Positions 8,312 to 17,762 of a stretch of DNA of 21,561 nt are shown here, piece after piece. The position numbers were made by a program, and so were the translations under genes. Origin of the DNA: Entamoeba histolytica HM-1:IMSS (taxonomy: Eukaryota; Evosea; Mastigamoebida; Endamoebidae); assembly GCF_000208925.1 (NCBI RefSeq), contig NW_001914898.1, positions 71,295-92,855 of the forward strand, in the 5' to 3' direction. The notes under the pieces are model-generated. The model did no database searches. It had not been told where the DNA came from and was given only the letters and a program-made list of their open reading frames with translations. Each line of letters starts with the position of its first letter. Within the stretch, counting starts at the first letter, position 1.

Positions 8312-9905
8312 ATGAATTGAATTTAAGATGCAGATCTTATAACTGTATTAACTTAAATCTATTTTTATCTCTTTTTTTGAGTTCATTCAATTTTTTTATT
8401 TTAATCCTTCTTTTACTATTTCTTTCCTTAACATTCATTATTTATCTTATCTCCATATCTTAGAAAAAAATTTTAAAAAGTGTTATAACAAAAAAGTTTT
8501 TTTTGCTATTTTAAGTGTTTTGATGTTTTGTTTATTTTCAGATTGAATCATTTTCAAGTTTCCATTTTGATTTTTTAAATCTAATATCCTTCATTACCCA
8601 AACGTATCAGTCTTTATTATTTTGGTATTATGTAACTAACAAGAAAGATCATTCTTTGAAATATTCTATCATAATACGTTTAATTAATTATTAAATATTA
8701 AATGAAATTAAGCAAAAAAATAAATAGCTCTGTTTTTTTTCTGAATTAACAACTAAAACACATAATTAGTTATATGATTATATTGTTTAGAGAGATTTAT
8801 CTCATTAGTTATTAGATAAATATTCTTTGATAAATGTAATTTATATTATTGTGAGTTTGACATTTTTTTTATTTTATGTTTTAAATAATCAATAGTTTGG
8901 AGAGTAATAACATACAGAAATATACCAAGTAAATAATGGTACGTATTAGTTTATTTAATTGTTTTTCATTTTGCATACTAAAACCATAGAATATAATAGG
9001 AAAAGAGTATTAATGATTATTACCTATATAATATAACAGATATTTTTATTTTATTAAACTTATATAAATATGTTTTTATTGTGATGTCATTATATTAAAT
9101 CAAATAGTATATTATACATTTTTTGAATTTTATGATTTATTAAGAAGAAGAATATAAAAGAATATAAAGATATTCTGGTTAATAATAAAAATATTTTTGT
9201 ACAGTTATTAAATATTAATATTTCGATTTAATTGATTAATAAAAATAGTATTAAACAATAGGATGTTTCTTTCAAATTATGAACTTATTAATATTAAAAT
9301 ATTAATACTTACGTTTCATTTTCTTATACAAAAATTTACAAAAATTTTTTTTTAAATTAGTATAAATATTTGTTTTGATATTAATGTCTAATATTATTTA
9401 AAGTGTATTTGTGTAACAAACTACTTTATAATAAAAGTTGTATATGTTAATTTTACTTTGCTGAAAATACGCTCAAAGAAGAAATTCTCTTTCCTCTTTC
9501 GGAAAACAGTATATTAAATTGAAATCCTAAAATTTCGTAAAACTTAAATTATTGTATTAAAATTATCAAAATAAATTCATTCAACCCAATAACCAAATGT
9601 ATGACATTTATCACTAAGGATAACAGAATATAATTATAAATTTAAGTTTTTTAACAATGTATATACTCATTTATTTCAATTGAATTAATTTCATTTCATA
9701 TTTCATCATTTTATTTATTGTTCATTCAAGTAACTTTCTCATTTGGTTTTGAATTTAATGTATATTAAAGCTTCTCTTTCTTTATTTTCTTATTTTCTTA
9801 TTTTATGTTGAATGAATATCATGTACAACCATATTATTATTCCATTATTCCATTTATTCTCAACTCCATCAAATATATCCTTTTCTATTGATAATACTCA
9901 TATAT

Positions 9906-9934
9906 TCAATTCATTTATTAACAAATGGAATTGA
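9906..9934. repeat. Bulged hairpin in intergenic DNA
   Basis: TCAATTC plus ATTT (9906-9916) pairs with AAAT, a bulged G, then GAATTGA (9923-9934) around a 6-base loop: 11 base pairs with one bulge. Function unknown. Confidence 0.35.
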
Positions 9935-11110
9935 GTGTTGATAAATAAATAACACTACCACCTTAATAAATGCTCACTCTTCTATTATAATCAATGATAT
10001 TTCTGTATAAACAATAATCCCTACTATTCTTGAAGTATTGAGTAAAATGTTTTCTACTAAAAGATAACATCATAACAAGACAATAACTGATGATTCAAAG
10101 TCATGATTTATTTCAATATATGTGTAATGTTTTTAAAATGATACTTTCGAACTGAGGGAAAACAAATGAAAAAAAGTCAGAAAAATGAGACATTTACAAA
10201 AACAAACCATGAATATAAATGTCACTTCATTTAATGTGTCTGAATAAACTTTATAAAGAAATTTTTATATGTTCATTGTTTGTAATATATTTACTCTTAA
10301 AACATTATTGCTCATGTATTTCATATTGTAGACTGTGTGTAGAGGTAATGGAGAAAGACACTTTAAGTGACTATTGAAAAAGCAAATAAGAACAAAGCAA
10401 GAAATAAGAAAAGTAATTATTATTCTCCTTTGTTTCAAAAACATGAAAATGGGTTGTAATAAGTAAAAGACGAATTGTTCATAAATGATGATTACACATT
10501 GTTAATGATTTGTGTAGACTAACTTCTTAAATTGATTTATATTAGAGTATGAAAAGAGTTATTGTTATAGTTTATATCACCATTTTCTAGATAATCTTCT
10601 AAAAGTCAAAAAACACAGTCAAGACAAAGGAGAAATGAGAAGGAATTGTCATAATAACAAAACCGATTGAAAATAAAGGATTGTTTTGGTGATAAAGATA
10701 TTCATAAGGTAAATTGAATCAAAACACAAATAACAAGAAGTACATAACAGTAATGGATATTTATGGTGAAAGAAAAACAAGGAAGTAAAGAGTATTAAAA
10801 AAGATAAAATAATAAAGGAAAATATACAGAAGTGGGAGTAGGTTTTGTTAGAATCTACCAAAAGTTCAAATAAAGGTTGAAATAAAACATAACAAAGATG
10901 AGTAAATAAGAAATAAGTACAAGAAGAAAAATGTAAAATAAAGAGAAAAGAAAAAAAAAAGAAAAATCAAGTGAAGAGGAAGAAGAAAAAAAGATTCAAA
11001 ATGTTGACTTATAACTTCTTTTTCTTCTTTTTGGTTTAATTTAGTCATTTTGTTATTTCATGTTTATTCTTTTGATAATATTATTGGTAATTTTTAAGAA
11101 AAGTTTGAAA

Positions 11111-11127
11111 CATATTTAAGAAGAACT
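11111..11127 (+). promoter_or_regulatory. Probable core promoter of the amoebapore gene
   Basis: CATATTTAAG (11111-11120) resembles the Entamoeba TATA element GTATTTAAA(G/C), and GAACT (11123-11127) is the core of the GAAC element. The ATG at 11153 is about 40 bases downstream, leaving room for a transcription start about 30 bases from the TATA word and a leader of about 10-15 bases, as is usual in this genus. Confidence 0.5.
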
Positions 11128-11152
11128 ATGAGTAACCATTTTATTTATTTGT

Positions 11153-11458
11153 ATGAAGTTATTTGTTCTCCTTTGTGTTTTTGTTTTATGTTTAGCTTCT
11201 CAAGAAAAACAACAAGACAGAGAAATTCCAGTTCTTTGTCCTGTTTGTACATCACTTGTTGGAAAGTTGATTGATTTAGTCCTTGGTGGAGCAGTTGATA
11301 AAGTAACTGATTATCTTGAAACACTCTGTGCTAAAGCAGATGGTCTTGTTGAAACATTATGCACAAAGATTGTTTCATATGGAATTGATAAGTTGATTGA
11401 AAAGATCTTAGAAGGAGGAAGTGCTAAACTTATTTGTGGGTTGATTCATGCATGTTAA
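11153..11458 (+). CDS. Amoebapore C-type pore-forming peptide precursor (saposin-like)
   Basis: A 101-residue secretory precursor. Residues 1 to about 16 are a hydrophobic signal peptide; a short charged stretch follows; the mature peptide most likely starts at I25, giving 77 residues, the usual amoebapore length. The six saposin-fold cysteines are C29, C32, C59, C70, C95 and C101, expected to pair 29-101, 32-95 and 59-70. H99, just before the last Cys, is in the position of the histidine known to govern acid-dependent dimerisation of amoebapores. These peptides are stored in cytoplasmic granules and open pores in bacterial and host membranes. The spacing and the run after the first cysteine fit isoform C better than A or B, judged from family knowledge and not by alignment. 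The frame is intact, with no break. It is a single-exon gene standing alone between two long gene-free stretches. Confidence 0.93.
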   Translation: MKLFVLLCVFVLCLASQEKQQDREIPVLCPVCTSLVGKLIDLVLGGAVDKVTDYLETLCAKADGLVETLCTKIVSYGIDKLIEKILEGGSAKLICGLIHAC

Positions 11459-14261
11459 ACAACTATTTGTTTTGTTTAATTCTTGTTTTTATTTTCAACA
11501 CACATATGTTTTTTCTTCTCATTTTGTGTATTGTGTTGGTATTTAAATCATTCAATCATTAATCTATTTGGCTTATCTTCGTTTATTATTTAAAATAACA
11601 AATGGAAATTATTACATTGTATAAAGAAATAAGATGGTAAGGCAATGAAGTCAGAAGTGATATGAGAAGTAAACAAACGGTCGAGAGTTATGAATGAAAG
11701 AGAAAAGAGTGTCTGATAATAATTCATAACATCAAATTAAAAAGTGAAAGTATAGAGGAAGATACAAAAATAAAGAAACATAATTGGCAATAAATAATAG
11801 ACTTTTTAGAGAATATAAACTCAATATGAGAAATTCAAATGAAAGCACACGGGAATAAGAAATGAATAAACAGTCAATTTCAAATAGAGAATAGATAGAG
11901 TCAAAAATTCATATATAATGAAAATTTTTAGTAAATATAAAGAATGATAATGAAGAAGTGGAACAAATGTATTAAAGAATTATAAATGAGAGAGAAAATA
12001 AAAGAAAGGATAATAAACCGATAATGTTGTACACTTATTAATTATGAAATACTGTACTATGATAGAGGGATTAATTAATGTGATATTGAATAAAAAATAA
12101 TCTAAACTGAAAGAATGTCAAGAGAAAGAATGAAATGTAATAAATAAGAAAGAAAATAGAGAAATATTCAATTATTTAAAAAGCATCTATCTATTAATAA
12201 TAATGAAACATAAATAATCCGAAATAAATGAATAACTCAAAACATAGAATAAAAAGAAACAAAAATAATAAATAAACAAGTAAATAAAAGAACAAAAGAA
12301 TAATAATAAAGAAAAACAATAACAATAATATCAAAAAACATAGTAAATAAATATATTAATGTTAATAATCAATTAAATAGTTGTTTATGAAATAAATAAC
12401 AAGAATATATATTCTTTTGTTTGTTCATTCTTAATACTTCTTTGTCACTCATCAGTTATTCTTGTTAAAGTTTGTTTTTCTTTTCTTAATATATTAACAT
12501 ATTCTTTCATTGTTTTTTATTTCATTCAACTATTAGTTATCTAACCCTCTTTTATTTGTATTCTTTCAATTATGTTTACCTGTATTATTATTCAAGTATT
12601 GTATATCATACGAACAAATGAGAATGAAGAAATAATTCAAAACAAGCAATAGTAAGAGAATGTGAAACGAATAAAGAATTGAATAACTCAAATAAATAAA
12701 GGAATTATAAATTAACACTTATATCATTTGTATTGCAGTATCCCTGCTTATAATAATTTCAGCTATATGATTTTACGTATAAAAACAATCATTATAGAAA
12801 TACATATAAACAAAGAAGTGTATGAAGAAAAGATGGAAGTACAAAATAATGGATAATCGAAAAAAAGATATTTACATAATCAAAGAAATGAAATAATGAA
12901 TGTATTATTTAATAAATTGAGAAAAGTTTATTCCATTCAAAAAGAAAATAAAATAATTTAGAAAACAAGAAAGTAATAAACAATGATTGAAAATAATAAG
13001 TAATGTATGTAATGGTAAATTTTGAATTTAAATTAATGAATTTCATTGAAATTACTTGAATGAAAATAAAGAAACAAACTTCAAAAAGAAATAGAATGTA
13101 ATAAAGGAGTTAAATACAAATTAAACTTAATAAAGAAGCAAGAAATGATACTAAATATAACAAACAATGAAAATAAATAAATTCAATAAAAGAATAGAAG
13201 ACGTAGAACATAACAAAAGAATGACAAATTAAATGAATAAAAATGGTAAATTATATGAGAAAATAAAATAATAAATAATACTAAATTGATGTGATGTATG
13301 TCAAACCCATTAAATAATAAAATAAATTTCTTTACCTATTTAAAATTCAATAAACTCTTATATAATATACTTATTAACGTCAAATCCAAATTTTTTAAAC
13401 CATTTTATTCTATTTTAATAATATATGAATAATCTATAATGAAGAAATGTAGACATAAAAAAGTATTATGTAAATAAATAACATATTTTGATCACCTATT
13501 AAATAAATTTGAATTAGCAATTTCAAATATTCAATAATCTACACCTTATTTTAGTTGTTTGTTTTGTCTTTTTAGTGTGTTATTCTAAAATAATATTATC
13601 ATTTTATTTATACTTAAAAAATACAGCCAACTTGTTAAAATTAGTATTAAACAAATGAAATAATAAATGAGAATGTATAATATCATAGTACCAATAAATT
13701 CTTATTAATTAATACGAAGATTATAAACAATAAAATTACAAATAAAATAAATAAATTCTAAAGAATATAATTGACTATTATCATCTATTTAATATTTTAC
13801 ATAACACAATATTATACTAATTTAAATTAAAAATGAATCTTTATAAATGAATTAAATTTCATTATTTAATATAAAAATATCTAAATTTGATATACTTACA
13901 TTCATTCGTTTGTTTCAATTTCTCCAACTTCATATAATTTATCTTTATTAATTTAATCATTTATTCTTGTTGTTTCTTTCAATATTATTATATTTTTATT
14001 TATTACTTCTTCTTGCCTTTGAATTTGTAGTAGTAATTAGTGTATAAATATTCAATATTATGAAAATCTTTAGCACATTCTTTTACTTCCACGTATCAAT
14101 AAATTCTTTTAATAAGTTACTTTCTTTCTTCTAATCATCTATTTGGTTTATGTAATAAGTTTGTTTGACTAAAATAAATTAATCTTTCATATATTTATTA
14201 TATATTTATTATATTTTATTCTAAAATGAAATAAACAAACAAATACTAAATAAGAAGAGAA
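11459..14261. other. Long intergenic region without supported genes
   Basis: About 2.8 kb with no supported coding, tRNA or transposon signal. The + strand is T-rich to about 11590, purine-rich about 11590-12420, pyrimidine-rich 12420-12600, purine-rich 12600-13300, mixed A/T to about 13880, then pyrimidine-rich to 14170. All frames are broken by frequent stops; AATAAA/GAAA-type low complexity dominates. Confidence 0.6.
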
Positions 14262-15119
14262 ATGGAAGATATTCCACATCCATATTATTCACACCTCAAC
14301 CTTTCTCTTCCTTCATTTGGACGCTTTCACTTCTTTGCACCATGCGTTGCTTGTTTGGTCTACGCTATCTATTTCTTCTGGATAGTTCCTTCTTGCTTGA
14401 TTGACCAATCTTACTTTGGTTCTTTTCTTATCAACCTAGGACTTTACCTTCTTATCTTTTTTCTCTTTGTCTACTTCTCCATTCTGTATGTCAAGCCACA
14501 CATCATTCCTCCATACGCATCTTTAGAAGAAAAGCAAGACGCGATTGCTAGAGCAAATGAAGCATTTGTCAACAATTGGCATTGTTATGACGTAGACTAC
14601 CCTATTCGATATTGTTGTGTTTGCAAACGTTTTATCCCTCAACGTTGTTTCCATTGTTCTCAGTGTGGTTATTGTGTCGAATTAAAAGACCATCACTGCG
14701 ATTACTTTGGTTTTTGTATTGGTCGTCACAACTTACTTCTATTTTACCTCTTCTTTCTTACCCTAATAGCACTTTGTCTTTACGGCTTTGTGTGCTTCTT
14801 CCACCTTTGTTATGTTGTTGGTTTCGGCACATTTACTCCTCTCCGTATTTTCAAACTCATTGGTATTCTCCACATCCTTGCGTGTTTGTCTTTGGGGTTG
14901 ATTCTCTCTTTCTACTTTCTCAATAATTCTCTCTCCTTATTAATCAATCGCAAAACACAATTCGAGTTGTTACTTGAACATCGTATCTCCCTTAAACTCC
15001 ATTCAGTTTGTTTTCTTTCTTATAACTCTTATTCTTGAATTCTTTTTACATTTTAGACATTCTCCTTCCCATCTTTATCACTCTCCAATATCCTCTCACT
15101 TCTTTTCTTGTCTACGTGA
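14262..15119 (+). CDS. DHHC-type palmitoyltransferase (spliced model)
   Basis: An S-acyltransferase that moves palmitate to protein cysteines at Golgi, endosome or plasma membranes. Two transmembrane segments (about residues 22-47 and 51-72) precede a cysteine-rich domain, about residues 113-160 (CCVCK, RCFHCSQCGYCV), with D143-H144-H145-C146, C146 being the catalytic cysteine. Two more membrane segments follow (about 158-185 and 195-222), then T232-Q-F-E235, a variant of the family TTxE motif. Unspliced, the frame stops at 15038 (258 residues). A 51-base GTTTGT...TAG intron at 15006-15056 would remove that stop and give 268 residues ending at TGA 15117-15119. After DHHC the usual PWVNNC is DYFGFC, an uncommon variant. 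The gene has many C-ending codons, unlike its neighbours. Identity is sure; the exact C-terminus is not. Confidence 0.88.
15006..15056 (+). other. Probable spliceosomal intron in the DHHC gene
   Basis: It starts GTTTGT, the strong Entamoeba 5' splice consensus, and ends in a T-rich tract plus TAG. Its 51 bases are nearly all pyrimidine and A, and it sits at a codon boundary after residue 248. Size and ends match the independent intron in the Rab-like gene (15713-15764). Not proven; the unspliced frame also gives a plausible end. Confidence 0.55.
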
Positions 15120-15265
15120 CATTGAAACACATATATTCAATTATATTGCTATATAGATGTAACAAAAATTAATTTGAATTTTGTGACAGCAAATTAATTT
15201 AGGAATTTTTCTTTTTGTTCCTGTTTTATTAGTTTACAGAGATGGGTAAGATATAATAATAGAAA

Positions 15266-15298
15266 TGCGATTTGTTTTTATGACAAAAACAAATTGTA
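15266..15298. repeat. Strong hairpin between convergent genes
   Basis: ATTTGTTTTT (15270-15279) and AAAAACAAAT (15285-15294) are a perfect 10-bp inverted repeat around ATGAC. In RNA the stem extends to 14 pairs (15266-15298) through G-U pairs. It lies between the 3' ends of the DHHC (+) and Rab-like (-) genes, 32 bases beyond the latter's stop codon. Confidence 0.5.
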
Positions 15299-15329
15299 GT
15301 GGTATGAGAATTAAAAAAAAGGAAATAAA

Positions 15330-15990
15330 TTACATTATAAGACAACAACAATATTTCTTCTCGTTTTTCTTTAGTGGAATTGGTTTACTTTGTACTGAAT
15401 CAATAAGTGCATTATCAATCTCTTTAATAAATAATTGAGAACATAGAGTTGGGTCATTAATGTCCAACACTTCATTTTTTACCAAATTTTCTTCAGCAAA
15501 TTGTTTGGCATAATTAACTTCTGTTAGTGCTTTATTTGACTTTAATCCAAGAAGTTTTCTTGGGACACTATTTTCAGCATACCTATCAATTTCTTTTAAC
15601 CATGAGCTTAAATGTTCAGCAGTTTCAGGATGACCAATTTGATAAACAATAAATACAACGTTAGCAGACTTAAAGAGCATGGTAGTTAATGGCTCCATTT
15701 TTTCTTTTCCATCTAAAAGACTATGTTAAAAAATCATTCTTAAGTTATTCATATTGAAACAAACCAGTATAACTTATTGTCAACATTATTTCTTCTCCTT
15801 CATGTTGTATTCTATAGTTTTCTTCATCTAACTTCTCTTTAATTAAAAGCCTTGCTAATCCATTCTTAATTAACTCATTAACACCTTCCAAATCATCTCC
15901 TAGTAGTATTATTTTAACATTTCGACTTCTCAATTCTTCACTCGTTGTCGATATCATTTCATCAAAAGAAGTTCCCTCATCATTAGTCAT
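15330..15990 (-). CDS. Rab-like small GTPase with degenerate nucleotide-binding motifs (two exons)
   Basis: Exon 1 is 15990-15765 and exon 2 is 15712-15330; joined they encode 202 residues, normal for a Rab. Joining restores the family segment YTDGKEK-MEPLTTMLFKSANVV, which aligns with the Rab DTAGQER-(6)-YRGA region, so the splice is well supported. The fold looks Rab-like: strand 1 NVKIILLGDD, then VVFIVYQI, W113, and a tail ending in C197-C198-C199-L-I-M, a prenylation signal that should anchor it to membranes. The GTP motifs are broken: the P-loop G31-DDLE-G36 is followed by V37-N38 instead of Lys-Ser/Thr; DTAGQE is YTDGKE; NKxD is LKSN (132-135). It is therefore probably a pseudo-GTPase, or binds nucleotide in an unusual way. 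Gene-copy decay is an alternative, but the frame, splice sites and lipid tail are all kept. Confidence 0.8.
15713..15764 (-). other. Intron of the Rab-like gene
   Basis: On the - strand it starts GTTTGT and ends in a T-rich stretch plus TAG. It is 52 bases long and interrupts a codon after its first base (phase 1). Removing it joins exons 1 and 2 in frame and rebuilds the switch II region of the Rab fold. An earlier TAG (revcomp of 15721-15723) is also possible as acceptor but gives a different frame. Confidence 0.85.
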
Positions 15991-16320
15991 TTATTTATTT
16001 ATTCTTATTTAGTTCTGATCTTTTTTAATCCTTCTTTATAGATTTAAGCTTTCTAACACATTTATCTTTTTTAATTTCTTATTTCGGCATTTCTTTCAAG
16101 AATTTTTTTAAAACTTTTTTACCCCCTTTTTATTCTATATTCAATTATTTGCCTTCGTTCTCTTTCGTTTTATTTCTTTTTTTCTATAGAAATAGAAGTA
16201 CGAAAAAAATTGGTATTATCTTGTTTTGTAAAAACAAAAAAAAAAATACCAAATAACAAAAATAAATAACCAAAAAAAAATGATTTTTTGTTATTATAAT
16301 ATAGAATTAAAAAAAATTAT
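15991..16320. other. Spacer between Rab-like gene and HUS1
   Basis: Contains the promoter side of the Rab-like gene and the 3' side of HUS1. It is T-rich on the + strand from about 16010 to 16190, i.e. A-rich in the sense of both genes. A nested hairpin lies at 16210-16252. No coding signal. Confidence 0.55.
16210..16252. repeat. Nested hairpin downstream of HUS1
   Basis: The outer stem TTGGTATT (16210-16217) pairs with AATACCAA (16245-16252). Inside it TTGTTTT (16221-16227) pairs with AAAACAA (16231-16237). It begins 69 bases after the HUS1 stop codon on the - strand. The inner motif repeats the one at 3495-3508. Confidence 0.5.
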
Positions 16321-17103
16321 TCAAGGTTGAATCACTGGGATATAAATCAAAATCTCTCCAATATTTGTTGTTGCTTTTAAAATAAAAAACATATCCTTTT
16401 CATAATAATATTCACATAGTTCAGGTTCAAGTTTTTCTAATATAAAGAATTTTTTAAATTGTCCTGACTGACAAGCACAACTAAATATAAAGTTTGGTTG
16501 ATGGTCTTGTTCAGAAAAAACAACTTCCATTTTACTTTGTTTGGATGAACAAACAAGTCGAATATCTCCTTCATGAGATGCACTAAATACAACCTCTTCT
16601 GATAACTCAGCCATCTTATCTAACGCCTGTTTCATTTGTTTCATTGAATGTAATTGACCAGATACATCCATTTGTGCATTCATTTCTATTGGCTGATGAT
16701 ATAAATCAGCACCTTGTTTATTAATAGTAACAATTAATTCTTGTGTAACCTCCATCCCATCTGTATTTGTCTTAAAATTTAAACAAGGTACTCTTTTTGT
16801 TGCACTTCGTGTAAGTGATATTTGGCAAACTTCTGACTCTTTTATATTCAGCATAACACGTAATAAGTCATCAGTTGAAAATTCTAAATAGACATGATCT
16901 TCTGTTCCGTCATATTCAAACGCACTAAACAACGGTGATAGCTTTGACATAAATATAGAGTATAATTGAGATAATGAATCTTTGTAGACTACAAAAAAGT
17001 CTTCTTTGCCAATAGCAAACACCCCTTGTTTACCAACAGCAGCAAAAAAACGAACAACATTTAAAAATGCCTCTATTTTCTGTATTTCTGCTTTGAACCT
17101 CAT
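16321..17103 (-). CDS. hus1: HUS1-like subunit of the 9-1-1 DNA damage clamp
   Basis: A 260-residue protein, close to the roughly 280 of animal HUS1. It opens MRFKAEI like the HUS1 first strand (MKFRAKI). It shows the PCNA-like two-lobe pattern: VYLEFSTDDLLRVMLNIKES (the usual YLEL-S-NL-RAL segment), the strand VPCLNFK, the linker, then SMKQMKQALDKMAELSEEVVFSASHEGDIRL (matching the LK-MKSVVEKMKN..V.EA...GEL.L part of the second lobe), and the closing ILIYIPVIQP like the family's FIPA end. HUS1 forms a ring with RAD9 and RAD1 that is loaded on damaged DNA to activate checkpoint kinase signalling in the nucleus. The start follows A-rich sequence, with a GAACT word about 45 bases upstream (complement of 17148-17152). 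No intron. A distant PCNA or RAD1 relative is less likely, given both ends. Confidence 0.85.
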   Translation of the reverse strand: MRFKAEIQKIEAFLNVVRFFAAVGKQGVFAIGKEDFFVVYKDSLSQLYSIFMSKLSPLFSAFEYDGTEDHVYLEFSTDDLLRVMLNIKESEVCQISLTRSATKRVPCLNFKTNTDGMEVTQELIVTINKQGADLYHQPIEMNAQMDVSGQLHSMKQMKQALDKMAELSEEVVFSASHEGDIRLVCSSKQSKMEVVFSEQDHQPNFIFSCACQSGQFKKFFILEKLEPELCEYYYEKDMFFILKATTNIGEILIYIPVIQP

Positions 17104-17270
17104 CTTGGTATTATTGTTTTTTTTTTTTAGTTTTTTTGTACATCGTTAGTTCTTTAATTTTTTTTAGAAATGTATTGTATTTATTTTATCAACCTTTGCA
17201 TTCGGCATCATCATATTGATTAATAAGAAAATACACATGAAATAACAAATATAAAACCCTATATGAAACA

Positions 17271-17762
17271 ATGTTCAAATATAAAGACATCACTATGATA
17301 TTGAACAAACAAATGCATAAAAGTGATGGACAATATCACAAAATATCAGATATATATGTATTAGATAAAAAGAATAAAACTGGTCCATTTTTTGATAAGA
17401 TTAATGTTGAATATCACAATATTAATGGAGCCTATTGGAAGAAAAGAAATAAGTATAAGGAATTAAAGAATATTCTAATGAAAATAGAAAAATTAAAAGA
17501 TGTCAAAATAATTCCAGTAGTAATTTCAATAAATGGATTAGTGAATAAAGAAAGTATTAAATTAATTAAAGAATTAAAAATTGAAATTGACATCGAGAAA
17601 GAAATTAAAAACCTTGTAATACAAAACATGATTGTTGTCATGGAATACTGCTTCTATCACAACCAAACATACTCAGTAGAGCTACTAGAAGAAGAAGACG
17701 AAGGGATGGGATTAGTCTCCCCTGATTCAGGAACAATAGAAGCTATTTCTATTAATACTTAA
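17271..17762 (+). CDS. ORF resembling the C-terminal endonuclease region of a LINE retrotransposon
   Basis: A 163-residue ORF. Residues 25-125 follow the pattern of the restriction-enzyme-like endonuclease end of R2/R4-type LINE polyproteins, the class to which EhLINEs belong: a D27-x14-D42 pair (family PD-x12-14-D, with the proline replaced by S26), then K61-Y62-x2-L (the K..KY..L helix), then VKIIPVVISINGLVNK (family VIPVVIG-LG). The catalytic-type acidic residues are kept. The reverse transcriptase and the CCHC motif that precede this domain in full elements are missing: the frame opens at only 17241 and upstream is ordinary spacer. After residue 125 comes an unrelated acidic tail (EEEDEGMG...). 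It could be a truncated element whose frame happens to survive, or a domesticated gene. It lies 167 bases from HUS1, divergent to it. Confidence 0.6.
   Translation: MFKYKDITMILNKQMHKSDGQYHKISDIYVLDKKNKTGPFFDKINVEYHNINGAYWKKRNKYKELKNILMKIEKLKDVKIIPVVISINGLVNKESIKLIKELKIEIDIEKEIKNLVIQNMIVVMEYCFYHNQTYSVELLEEEDEGMGLVSPDSGTIEAISINT

Larger units (their letters stand above)
8312..11152. other. Long intergenic region without supported genes
   Basis: About 2.8 kb of A+T-rich DNA. From 8312 to about 9650 it is plain A/T low complexity; about 9660-9860 is pyrimidine-rich on the + strand; about 10140-11000 is purine-rich on the + strand, with two spurious hydrophobic open frames on the opposite strand (10649-11048). 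A bulged hairpin lies at 9906-9934. I see no tRNA, intron-split gene or transposon end. The last 45 bases hold the amoebapore promoter. Confidence 0.6.

Noticed and set aside
10649..11048. Two - strand frames upstream of the amoebapore gene
   Set aside because: Antisense of a purine-rich spacer; low-complexity Phe/Ser/Leu peptides overlying the region before a clear + strand promoter.
11459..14261. CRISPR-like or tandem tRNA arrays in the gene deserts
   Set aside because: No regularly spaced repeats and no tRNA B box seen; CRISPR arrays are not expected in a eukaryotic nuclear genome.
14612..15156. Further + strand frames inside and after the DHHC gene
   Set aside because: They overlap the DHHC frame, which has the catalytic motif; only the tail options after 15056 are kept as alternative ends.
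17432..17641. 69-codon - strand frame
   Set aside because: Antisense of the LINE-like ORF, which matches a known domain pattern.
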